The notes under the pieces were generated by a model, which worked only from the letters and a program-made list of their open reading frames with translations, searched no databases and was not told the origin of the DNA. Of a stretch of DNA of 64,000 nt, positions 41,034 to 49,757 are shown piece by piece; within the stretch, counting starts at the first letter, position 1, and each line of letters begins with the position of its first letter. This DNA is from an uncultured Clostridia bacterium. GTDB lineage: Bacteria > Bacillota > Clostridia > Oscillospirales > Acutalibacteraceae. A program made the translations under genes and the position numbers. The DNA lies in the NCBI GenBank assembly GCA_937892115.1, contig CALAUI010000020.1:124001-188000 (forward strand). The letters are read 5' to 3'.

Positions 41034-42466
41034 CAGTTATCTATAAACTTTGCCGCTTTGTAGAGTTTCAGATATTTCTTATATTTTTCATTATAGTAAT
41101 CCGTCAGGGAATTATCCGGGCGGATTGTTTCCCTTGTACCGTAAAAGCTGTCGGAAATATCCTTGCCCGTTCCCTTTGCTGCAAGAATGCAGGCACCGAG
41201 AACGCCTCCGTGCTCAAGCAGAGGGATTTTGATATCTATACCCAGCACGGTTGCCGTCAGCTGAGTCCAGAAACGGCTTTTTGTACCGCCGCCGCAGATA
41301 CCCGATTCGGTTATATTCACGCCGAGGGATTTTATGATTTCAACATTCTGTTTAAGTGAAAAAGCTACACCCTCAAGCACCGCAAGAGCCATTTCCTCCC
41401 TTGTGGTGTTCATGGAAAGACCGTAAAACATGCCTCTTACTTTTGTGTCGTTTACGGGGGAGCGTTCACCCATAAGATAGGGCAGGAAAACGACGTCGCT
41501 TTTGCCTGCATACCGCTTCACTTCGTCGCTGTAATCGGTTTTGAGTATATCCTCAATCCACCATTTGTTGCATGATGCGGCGGTGAGAGTGCAGGCGAGG
41601 TAATGATATTTTCCGTTTGCGGAGCAGAAGGAATGAATGGCATTCTCTCTGTCGCAGTTGAATTTATCCGAGCAAACGAAAACCGTACCCGAGGTGCCGA
41701 GCGAAATGTTGCAGTCGCCGTCGCCGACGGCACCCGTTCCGATTGCGGAGGCGGCATTGTCGCCTGCTCCGATAACGATTTTAACCTCGCCGAAGCCGAG
41801 CTCATCCGCAATTTCCTTTTTCAGATTGCCTATCGGCTCATAGCTTTCAGATACCTTCGGAAGCTTATCCTCGGATATATGGCATATTTCAAGCATTTCG
41901 TCTGACCAGCACCTGTTTTTCGTATCAAAGTAGAGTGTGCCTGCCGCATCCGAGGTGTCAGTTGCAAAAACGCCCGACATCATATACGCAACGTAATCCT
42001 TGGGCAGACAGATTTTTTCCGCCCTTGCGAAATTTTCCGGCTCGTTATTGTAAACCCAGAGAAGCTTGGGCGCGGTGAAGCCGGCAAACGCTATGTTTCC
42101 CGTTTTGTCAAGCAGGAAATCCCTGCCGATTTCATCGTTAAGGAAGGAAACCTCCTTTTCGCTCCTGCCGTCATTCCAGAGGATGGCGGGGCGGATAACC
42201 TTATCCTCTTTGTCAAGCATGACAAGGCCGTGCATCTGACCGGAAAAGCTGATTGCCCTTACCTCGCTTTTATCAATACCGGCGGTGAGCTCTTTTATTG
42301 CGTCAATGCTTTCACCGTACCAGTCTTCGGGATTCTGTTCCGACCATCCGCTGTGGGGAAAGGAGAGAGGATAATCCCTTGATACCGTGCCGATTATTTC
42401 GCTGTCGCTTGTGAGCATCGCCTTAACCGAGGAGGTGCCCACGTCAAGTCCGATATAGTAATTCAT
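41033..42466 (-). CDS. xylB: Xylulokinase
   Basis: 477-residue FGGY kinase phosphorylating D-xylulose. Y-I-G-L-D-V-G-T-S-S-V-K at residue 4, F-S-G-Q-M-H-G-L near 75 (substrate loop typical of XylB), G-A-G-D-N-A-A near 230 and C-G-G-G-T-K-S near 390. Normal length for XylB. It is the last gene of a five-gene minus-strand run and starts 2 nt after the isomerase gene. A related but longer FGGY kinase lies at 22312-23904. Confidence 0.92.
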   Translation of the reverse strand: MNYYIGLDVGTSSVKAMLTSDSEIIGTVSRDYPLSFPHSGWSEQNPEDWYGESIDAIKELTAGIDKSEVRAISFSGQMHGLVMLDKEDKVIRPAILWNDGRSEKEVSFLNDEIGRDFLLDKTGNIAFAGFTAPKLLWVYNNEPENFARAEKICLPKDYVAYMMSGVFATDTSDAAGTLYFDTKNRCWSDEMLEICHISEDKLPKVSESYEPIGNLKKEIADELGFGEVKIVIGAGDNAASAIGTGAVGDGDCNISLGTSGTVFVCSDKFNCDRENAIHSFCSANGKYHYLACTLTAASCNKWWIEDILKTDYSDEVKRYAGKSDVVFLPYLMGERSPVNDTKVRGMFYGLSMNTTREEMALAVLEGVAFSLKQNVEIIKSLGVNITESGICGGGTKSRFWTQLTATVLGIDIKIPLLEHGGVLGACILAAKGTGKDISDSFYGTRETIRPDNSLTDYYNEKYKKYLKLYKAAKFIDN

Positions 42467-42468
42467 AA

Positions 42469-43938
42469 TTACCCCCAGGGATTTTCGGTAGGATATCTGA
42501 CCTCTTTCGGCTGATTATATCCGATATCTGATACACCGAAATATCTGAATACCTCATAGAGTGCCTTTCCGCAGTGAGAGAATGCGACCGCACCGTGGTG
42601 AGGGAATTTCTTTTCAATGAGAACGTGACGGTAGAATCTGCCCATTTCGGGGATGGCGAATACACCGATACCGCCGAATGAACGGGTGGCAACGGGAAGC
42701 ACCTCGCCCTGAGCGATATATGACCTGAGATTACCCTCGCTGTCGCATTGCAGACGGTAGAAGGTGATATCCGAGGGAGCTATATCTCCCTCAAGAGTGC
42801 CTCTCGTGAAGTCGGGCTCGCTTCCCGCGGGCTCAAGCAGTCTGTGCTGAATGAGCTGATATTTTACACCGCAGCCGTCACACATCTTGCATGACGGAGT
42901 GTTTCCGCAATGGAAGCCCATGAAGGTATCCGTGATACCGTAACCGAATTTTCCCTTGATATTTTCTTCGTAGATATATGAGGGAACTGAATTGTTGATA
43001 TCAAGCAGAGTGACCGCATCGTCTGTTACGCAGGCACCGATATATTCCGAAAGAGCGCCGTAAATATCCACCTCGCAGGCTACGGGGATGCCCTTTGAAG
43101 CAAGGCGTGAATTGACGTAGCAGGGCTCAAAGCCGAATTGCTCGGGGAATGCGGGCCAGCATTTATCCGCAAAGACAACGTATTCTCTGTCACCCTTGTG
43201 AGCTTCAGCCCAGTCAAGGAGAGTAAGCTCAAAGCGAGCCATTCTCTCAAGCATATCCTCATAGACGTTTTTGCCCATTTCGGCTTTCATTTCTTCAATG
43301 ATAGTGTTTACTCTTGAGTCGCCTTTAAGTGCATTATATGCGACGAGCAGGTCAAGCTCGCTGTTTTCCTCGATCTCAACTCCCAGCTCGTAAAGTCCCT
43401 TTATGGGAGCATTGCAGGCAAAGAAATCCTGGGGTCTGGGACCGAAGGTGATGATTTTAAGATTTGAAACGCCGATGATTCCTCTTGCAATGGGGATAAA
43501 ATCTCTTATCATTGAGGCACATTCATCAGCCGTACCTACGGGATATGAAGGAATGTAAGCCCTCAGATGACGCATACCGAGATTGTATGAGCAGTTGAGC
43601 ATACCGCAGTAGGCATCGCCTCTGCCGTTTATCATATCACCGTCACCCTCTGCGGCGGCGATTACCATTGAGGGACCGTTGAATTTTTTAACAAGCAGCG
43701 TTTCGGGAGTTTCGGGACCGAAGTTGCCCAAAAATACGACGAGCGCGTTTACGCCGTGGGCTTCAACATCGGCTATTGCCTTTGTTGCGTCTGCCTCGTT
43801 TTCAACGGTTACGGGACATTCATAGAGTCCTTCACCGAATGCCTTGACTATATTTGCTCTGCGCATTTCCGAAAGAGCGATGGGGAAGCAGTCACGGGAA
43901 ACTGCGATTATGCCGGGTTTTACTGACGGAATATTCAT
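42469..43938 (-). CDS. Fucose/arabinose isomerase-family enzyme
   Basis: 489-residue aldose-ketose isomerase-like protein of the FucI/AraA fold. The metal-ligand segment C-E-V-D-I-Y-G-A-L-S near residue 303 and F-H-C-G-N near 355 match the paralog at 26223-27557, and F-A-D-K-C-W-P-x-F matches its C-W-P motif. It sits between GH3 and xylB, so a pentose such as xylose or arabinose is the likely substrate. No xylA lies nearby; it may replace that step. The exact sugar is not readable from sequence. Confidence 0.83.
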   Translation of the reverse strand: MNIPSVKPGIIAVSRDCFPIALSEMRRANIVKAFGEGLYECPVTVENEADATKAIADVEAHGVNALVVFLGNFGPETPETLLVKKFNGPSMVIAAAEGDGDMINGRGDAYCGMLNCSYNLGMRHLRAYIPSYPVGTADECASMIRDFIPIARGIIGVSNLKIITFGPRPQDFFACNAPIKGLYELGVEIEENSELDLLVAYNALKGDSRVNTIIEEMKAEMGKNVYEDMLERMARFELTLLDWAEAHKGDREYVVFADKCWPAFPEQFGFEPCYVNSRLASKGIPVACEVDIYGALSEYIGACVTDDAVTLLDINNSVPSYIYEENIKGKFGYGITDTFMGFHCGNTPSCKMCDGCGVKYQLIQHRLLEPAGSEPDFTRGTLEGDIAPSDITFYRLQCDSEGNLRSYIAQGEVLPVATRSFGGIGVFAIPEMGRFYRHVLIEKKFPHHGAVAFSHCGKALYEVFRYFGVSDIGYNQPKEVRYPTENPWG

Positions 43939-43950
43939 AACGACCTCCGA

Positions 43951-46017
43951 TTATAACTCAATTTCAATTTTCTTTTTCATTGCATTCTCTGCATCCTGAC
44001 CGATGTAGAGGGTGTATTTTTTCTCATTGTAGGTTGACTTGGATGCGGGATCGTAAAATGCAAGACGGCTGAGCGGAATTGAAAGAGTCACTCTCTGACT
44101 TTCGCCTGCCGCAACAAATACCTTTTTGAAGCCCTTAAGCTGCTTTACGGGGTGGTCACCCTCTGCTCCCGCATAGATCTGGATAACGGTTTTGCCGTCT
44201 CTGCCGCCCTTGTTTCTGACCGTAAGGGAAACCCGCACCTCGTCTTTTACGACCTTTGCGGTAATTCTCTGATAGTCAAATTCGGTATATGACAGACCGA
44301 AGCCGAAGGGGAAGGATGCGGTTTTGCCTTCCTTATCAAGAAGGGTATAGCCGTGGTAATAGCCGTAAAGCATATCTCTTTCCCTGCTTCCCGGGAAGAG
44401 GAACGGCGGATAATCGTCCTCGGTCTTTGCCATCGTAAAGGGCAGATGACCTGAGGGATTGACGTTGCCTGCGATAATATCCGCGAGAGCGTTGCCGCCC
44501 TCCATACCGCCGTAAAACGAGTGGAGTATCGCGCTGACGCTGTCCTTCCATTCGTCAATTACGTAGGCACTGCCGCCGATGATGTTGACGATTACGTTTT
44601 TGCAGGAAGCGACTGCGTGACGGATGAGTGCCGTTTCATCCTTTGATATACGCAGGGAGTATCTGTCTCCGCCCATACCCATTTCGGCTACGTCGTCGTT
44701 TTTGGTGAAGTTAGCGAGATTTTCGCCCTCCTGCTTATAGTCGCTGCCTACACAGATGATTACTGCATCGCACTTCTTGATTTCGGATTCTTTGGGAGTG
44801 AGACTCGTTCCCTCAAGAAGAACCACATTCTTTTTGCCGAAAACGTTGCAGAGTCCTTCGTAGGGAGTGACGGTGTAGGGGCTGTAAACGGAGCTGGAGC
44901 CGTGGTCACCGACGTTGATTTTATTTGCATATCTGCCGACTACGGCAACCTTCTTTGATTTGTCAAGAGGAAGCAGACCGTCGTTTTTCAGCAGCACCGT
45001 TCCCTCTGCCGCGGCTCTGCGGGCAAGGGCGGCGTGCTCTTTACACGCGATGACGGATTTATCGGCTTTTTTAAGCTTCGGAGTGATTTTTATAAGGCCT
45101 CTCAGAATGCTTTGAACGGAGGCGTTTACATCATCCATGGATATTTTGCCCGCCTTCAGGTTGAAGGGAAGGGTGGCATAGTGCATAATCTGGGGCATTT
45201 CAATATCAAGACCCGCCTTCAGCGCCTTCGGAGCGTTTCTGACACCCATGAGAAAATCGGAAATTGTGAAGCCCGTAAATCCCCATTGGTCACGGAGAAT
45301 ATCCTTTAGCAGATACTTGCTTTCGCAGCAGTGGTCGCCTCTGAAAAGATTGTATGCGCCCATGATTGACATTGCGCCGGCATCAATGCACGCCTTGAAA
45401 TGAGGCAGATAAACCTCGTGAAGGGTGATTTCGTCGCAGTTGACGTTAACGTCAAAACGGATGTTTTCAATGCTGTTGAGAGCATAGTGCTTGGGGCAGG
45501 CGATAACGCCCTTGTCCTGCACCGCCTTTGTGAGGGCAACGCCCATTTCGGAAAGAAGATACGGGTCTTCGCCGTAGGTTTCCTGGGCTCTTCCCCATCG
45601 GGGATTTCTCAGCAGGTTTATACATATACCGGCAAAGTAGTTTCCGCCCTGAGCGGTAACCTCATCGGCGATTGCCGAGCCGATTTCATATTCAAGGTCG
45701 CTGTCAAAGGATGCACCTCTGAGCATGGAGACGGGAAAGCACGTGCTTTTACCCATTACACATCCTCTGGGACCGTCGGAGAAAGCCACCTCGGGGATTC
45801 CCAGACGCTTTACGCCTCCCGCGATGCAGGGACGGCAGTTATATTTCTGACCGTTGACGAAAAGGTCGTAGCCGTTTCTGATGAAAAACTGTCTGCCCGA
45901 AAGCATACCCAGTTTTTCTTTCAGCGTCAGCTCGCCGCAAAGCTTTTCCGCGGCGGCATAAAGACCTTCGTCTGTGGGATTATCTTTATAGTATTTAACG
46001 GCATCATCAAAATTCAT
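43951..46017 (-). CDS. Glycoside hydrolase family 3 (beta-glucosidase/beta-xylosidase type)
   Basis: 688-residue GH3 enzyme: N-terminal TIM barrel with K-H-Y-A-L-N-S near residue 187 and the nucleophile in F-T-I-S-D-F near 250, a second alpha/beta domain (about 330-560), and a C-terminal fibronectin III-like domain (about 600-688). There is no signal peptide, so it acts on imported oligosaccharides. It precedes the isomerase and xylulokinase, which favours a beta-xylosidase role, but beta-glucosidase cannot be ruled out. Confidence 0.92.
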   Translation of the reverse strand: MNFDDAVKYYKDNPTDEGLYAAAEKLCGELTLKEKLGMLSGRQFFIRNGYDLFVNGQKYNCRPCIAGGVKRLGIPEVAFSDGPRGCVMGKSTCFPVSMLRGASFDSDLEYEIGSAIADEVTAQGGNYFAGICINLLRNPRWGRAQETYGEDPYLLSEMGVALTKAVQDKGVIACPKHYALNSIENIRFDVNVNCDEITLHEVYLPHFKACIDAGAMSIMGAYNLFRGDHCCESKYLLKDILRDQWGFTGFTISDFLMGVRNAPKALKAGLDIEMPQIMHYATLPFNLKAGKISMDDVNASVQSILRGLIKITPKLKKADKSVIACKEHAALARRAAAEGTVLLKNDGLLPLDKSKKVAVVGRYANKINVGDHGSSSVYSPYTVTPYEGLCNVFGKKNVVLLEGTSLTPKESEIKKCDAVIICVGSDYKQEGENLANFTKNDDVAEMGMGGDRYSLRISKDETALIRHAVASCKNVIVNIIGGSAYVIDEWKDSVSAILHSFYGGMEGGNALADIIAGNVNPSGHLPFTMAKTEDDYPPFLFPGSRERDMLYGYYHGYTLLDKEGKTASFPFGFGLSYTEFDYQRITAKVVKDEVRVSLTVRNKGGRDGKTVIQIYAGAEGDHPVKQLKGFKKVFVAAGESQRVTLSIPLSRLAFYDPASKSTYNEKKYTLYIGQDAENAMKKKIEIEL

Positions 46018-46028
46018 ATCTTTACCTC

Positions 46029-48491
46029 TCAGATGTTCTTGGTGGGCTGACCTCCGAATATTGACCTGAAGAATGCGATGATAATCGTGAATATGTTTTT
46101 CCTGACATTGACCTGAACGGTCTTGCTGATTTCTTTTTCCGCCGAATTCAATGCGGCAGAGCCGTCGGGAGCGATAATCTTAACGGTAAACGAGCGTAAC
46201 GCGTCAAGCTCACCCGATGTTACGCTGACCGAGGAAGTACCCCTGCCCATTTCGGTTGTTCCGTCATAAACCGCAATGCAGTATCCCTCGGGAAGAGTGC
46301 CGTTTACGGAAGAAGTAAACGATACCTTGTTCTTGTAATCAACCGTCCCGCCGGCGGTGGCTTTGATTGAAACACGGTCAAGGAGATATTTGTTGTGAAG
46401 TCCTGCATCCAGCAGTGTCTGGCAGAAGTCACAGAGACCGTCGCTGTCTGAATCATTATGGTCTGTAACGGGAATTATCTGCTGAGCTTCCTTTGCTTCG
46501 CATTCCGAGCAGTGCCAGCCGTCGGTAAGTCCGGCTTTTTTGCAGGTGGCGGCATAGCCGCGGTCAACTATTACGGTATGACCCTTGGGAATCACCGCCT
46601 GCGGTGTAAGTACGGCTGTGCATCTTGCGCAGTGCGAGCCGTCGGTAAGACCGTCCTCGGTGCAGGTCTTGGGGTAGCCCTTATCCGTTACGGGATTATG
46701 ACCGAGAGCGGGTATTTTTTCCGCTTCCTTCTGAACGTAATCACATTCGGAGCAGTAGATTTTGTCGGTAATTCCGTCTTCAAGGCAGGAGGCGGGAGTA
46801 CCCTTTTCCGTTACGATGGTATGTACCTTACATTCGGTTCTTAAATATTTTCCGCAGAGGGAACAGTAGATATCAACGCGGTTTGCGTTCTGACTGTTGG
46901 GAATCTCGGTGGTGTCGGTATGAAGGCAGGTGGTGTAAACGTGCATGAAGATGTTGCCATTTGTAAATGTGACGGCATCCGAATAGTTATCGGTCATTTT
47001 TCCGTCCTTGGTACGGGTAAAGTAGCTCTGCCTTGCATCCGAGGTGTATGTGGGATTGCTTTCGGATTTGTTCCGACGCTCAAAGGGAATCTGAATGAAG
47101 CATCCTTCGGAGTCGTGAAGCTGAATGACTACCGAAAAGATTTCACCCTTTGAAACGGGTACCTTTGTCGGGAAGTCAAAGGTATAGTAGCCCTCGTTGG
47201 TATAGTGCTCCGATACGGTGAACATACAGGTGCCGTCTGAGGGAGAGGTGTAATCGGAGGGAAGATTTTTATATACCTTGAAGGTTGCGGTAACGTCCGT
47301 GATTTTATTGTTATTTGCGGGAGCAAGCAGGAAGCCCACGCTGTCAACCTTACCCGCGACGTCTGCGGTGAATACATTGGAATACTGGGGATAGTCGCCG
47401 TAATAGTAGTAATTGGGAATCCTCTCGGTGTAGGTGTAGTTTCTGTTGATGCCGGGATTTTCCGTGGCTTTCAGACCGTTTGCGGAGCCGATGAACTGGC
47501 TGTAGGAAACGTACATATAGTTGTTGTCGTAGTATTCCTGAGGAACACCGTTTCTGGTGAGGCCTACGGTATTCTTGACTATCCATGCACCGTTGACGGA
47601 GGGAGTATAGGTTACCTGAGGAGCATTGTCTGCCTTTTCGCCGTTTGCGTAGTATCTGGATTCCGTGTGGGTAAAGGCACTTGCGGGAATCGTGTCATCC
47701 CAGCCGATGATGGTGATACCGTGATTTGTGGTGGGAGTTGAACTGACGGAGCTGCCCGTCCATACGAGGGAATCGTTGAACATATAGCCGTCGTTGAGCT
47801 CTGTCTGGAGAACGGAGGCGTAAACGGCACCGTTTTCCATAAGCCAGTTCTTGATCTCGTTTGTATTTGTCAATGAAACCGCTTCGTCAAGAACGTATCC
47901 GCTGCCCGTATTATATCTGTCGGATTCGGGGAAGGTGACCTCGCCCGGAGTCAGATTGTTGGGAAAATCGGATTTGTCAGCAATGCCCTCAAGATTTGAG
48001 AGAGTGCCGATGGTATCGTTGATATTACCGCCGGAGCTGAAGGGATACTGATAGAAATATCCCTCATGTGCGGGTCTCTTGGCGAAATAGGTCAGGTGTG
48101 TTTTTGAAAAATGGGGCTCGTCATAGCCCTGCTTCATTACGTTGGATTCAAGGGAAGCAAGGGAAGCAAACGCCCAGCAGTTGCCCGAATACTGACATTC
48201 GGGTCTTGTGACGTAGCTTTTGCCGTCAACGTTTCTCAGATCGTAGACGGCGGGCAGAGAACTTGTACCCCAAACGGTTTCAACCTCGCTGCGGTAAACG
48301 TTGCCTTCACCGTCCACCTCATAGATATCCGTGCCGTCGCTGATGATCTGACCCACGGCGGGCTGTTCGGTATTGCCGGGGGGAGGAAGGATGATTTCAT
48401 CCGCAGATGCGCTCTGCAAAAAGAGCGTGACGGTAAGCATAAGGATGCACATAAGCCGTGATGCATATTTAACTCTGTATTTTCTCTTCAT
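46029..48491 (-). CDS. Secreted papain-like (C1A) protease with Cys-rich repeats
   Basis: 820-residue exported protein. Signal peptide about 10-30, then a C1 peptidase domain with Cys105 in G-N-C-W-A-F-A-S and Gln100 upstream, His in N-H-G-I-T-I-I-G-W near 258, and Asn in W-I-V-K-N-T near 305. Residues about 340-530 look like the lectin-like beta domain often fused to these enzymes. Then follow four degenerate Cys repeats with G-L-T-D-G-x-H-C-x-x-C cores, a beta domain and a hydrophobic C-terminus. It lies 11 nt upstream of GH3, an unexpected partner. Confidence 0.88.
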   Translation of the reverse strand: MKRKYRVKYASRLMCILMLTVTLFLQSASADEIILPPPGNTEQPAVGQIISDGTDIYEVDGEGNVYRSEVETVWGTSSLPAVYDLRNVDGKSYVTRPECQYSGNCWAFASLASLESNVMKQGYDEPHFSKTHLTYFAKRPAHEGYFYQYPFSSGGNINDTIGTLSNLEGIADKSDFPNNLTPGEVTFPESDRYNTGSGYVLDEAVSLTNTNEIKNWLMENGAVYASVLQTELNDGYMFNDSLVWTGSSVSSTPTTNHGITIIGWDDTIPASAFTHTESRYYANGEKADNAPQVTYTPSVNGAWIVKNTVGLTRNGVPQEYYDNNYMYVSYSQFIGSANGLKATENPGINRNYTYTERIPNYYYYGDYPQYSNVFTADVAGKVDSVGFLLAPANNNKITDVTATFKVYKNLPSDYTSPSDGTCMFTVSEHYTNEGYYTFDFPTKVPVSKGEIFSVVIQLHDSEGCFIQIPFERRNKSESNPTYTSDARQSYFTRTKDGKMTDNYSDAVTFTNGNIFMHVYTTCLHTDTTEIPNSQNANRVDIYCSLCGKYLRTECKVHTIVTEKGTPASCLEDGITDKIYCSECDYVQKEAEKIPALGHNPVTDKGYPKTCTEDGLTDGSHCARCTAVLTPQAVIPKGHTVIVDRGYAATCKKAGLTDGWHCSECEAKEAQQIIPVTDHNDSDSDGLCDFCQTLLDAGLHNKYLLDRVSIKATAGGTVDYKNKVSFTSSVNGTLPEGYCIAVYDGTTEMGRGTSSVSVTSGELDALRSFTVKIIAPDGSAALNSAEKEISKTVQVNVRKNIFTIIIAFFRSIFGGQPTKNI

Positions 48492-48500
48492 GGTATCACC

Positions 48501-49640
48501 TCAGAAGCCGCCGCAGAAAAACGTATTTTTCCGCGGAAAAGCTTTATACAAATCGGGATTGTTGTGTATTATTTCAAGTCCGTTCAGATACGGAGCATCG
48601 TCGGGACTTATTCCGCACAGGAAGATTTTTGACATTGCATTGCTTTCCGTAATGAAATCCGGCTCGCCGTCAAAGTCGGTCAGCGTGCAGGCACCGTTTT
48701 CGTATTTAAGGGAAAATGTGCCGCTGTTTTGCTTGACGGTGTCGTTCACCCTGAACGTGAATCCGCCCTTTCCGGGAGGCAGTTCGGCTTTGCCGAGGAC
48801 GTTTTTAAGATTTATTATCCTCACCGCGCCCGTGTTCTGTAACTGCCGCTTTGCTTTCCCTTCGTTGACGAGATAGCCGGTTATCGGAGAGGAAAGAGGA
48901 AGCATCGTAAACCTGATAAGCGAAAGATTGCCCTCATACTGTCTGAGATAACCCAGAAGATTCAGCATGGCTTTCTTATCCTCAAAGTAAATTTCGGACA
49001 CCTCAAGCGTTTCCTCGCTTCTCCTTACGGAAAAGCTCACCATTCCGTCGGGTCTGCCGCTTTCGTCAAGGGAAAGATAAGTGTAATCGGGCGTGTCAAA
49101 GGGCTTGAGGTTAAAGAATCTGCCGTCTTTTCTTTCATAAGCCAGATTATATCGGGAGGCAAGACGGTTATAGACCTCAAGCAGCTCCCCTATATCGCTT
49201 TCCCCGACGCATTTTACTCTGTCGGCGTATGGGATAAACGCGAGATTATCCGTACCTGTTTCAAGAGAAATGAAATCCGCAGAGGTTTCGTACCCGAATT
49301 TTCTGTAATAGGACGTGGAAAAGGGGTGGAGTATGCTTATGTCGTAATCGGATTCAAAGAGCTTATTGAAAAGGGCGCGGACCGTGCCCTTGTGCCTGTA
49401 CTGAGGAAGGGTTGCAACGCCTCCCACTCCCGCACAGCGAAGCTTACCCTTTCCGTAGAAGCAGGTAAAATCGTTGATTTCAATCCGTGACGTGAGAGTT
49501 TTATCATCATCCTCAAAGGCGGCTAATATTTCGTACGGGGGCATCGTCATATCGTCGGCGGTAATTTCTCCGCCGAAGGACTGAACGGCACATTCCGCCG
49601 AAGCACGCAGGTCTTTTTCTTCAACATTTCTGATTATCAT
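48501..49640 (-). CDS. Eis-like GNAT acetyltransferase
   Basis: 379-residue protein of the enhanced-intracellular-survival type: N-terminal GNAT domain with V-G-G-V-A-T-L-P-Q-Y-R-H-K-G-T-V-R CoA loop near residue 70, a second GNAT-like half, and a C-terminal SCP2-like domain (about 290-379). Acetylates an amine substrate that is not known in Clostridia. The ATG at 49640 begins M-I-I-R-N; the 30-codon upstream extension runs into the previous terminator. It is the first gene of the run that continues with the protease, GH3, isomerase and xylB. Confidence 0.85.
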   Translation of the reverse strand: MIIRNVEEKDLRASAECAVQSFGGEITADDMTMPPYEILAAFEDDDKTLTSRIEINDFTCFYGKGKLRCAGVGGVATLPQYRHKGTVRALFNKLFESDYDISILHPFSTSYYRKFGYETSADFISLETGTDNLAFIPYADRVKCVGESDIGELLEVYNRLASRYNLAYERKDGRFFNLKPFDTPDYTYLSLDESGRPDGMVSFSVRRSEETLEVSEIYFEDKKAMLNLLGYLRQYEGNLSLIRFTMLPLSSPITGYLVNEGKAKRQLQNTGAVRIINLKNVLGKAELPPGKGGFTFRVNDTVKQNSGTFSLKYENGACTLTDFDGEPDFITESNAMSKIFLCGISPDDAPYLNGLEIIHNNPDLYKAFPRKNTFFCGGF

Positions 49641-49717
49641 ATAAACATCACCACACTGACGGTTTTTTGCATCGGGATTCCGGAACGCGGAGCATCCCGG
49701 GTCCTTATTCTTAAAAT

Positions 49718-49744
49718 GCGGCTGCCGCAAAATGCAGCAGCCGC
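49718..49744 (-). terminator. Terminator of the MFS gene
   Basis: 8-bp stem GCGGCTGC (49718-49725) / GCAGCCGC (49737-49744), followed on the minus strand by ATTTTAAG. It lies 14 nt past the MFS stop. Confidence 0.7.
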
Positions 49745-49757
49745 AGACACAGTAATA

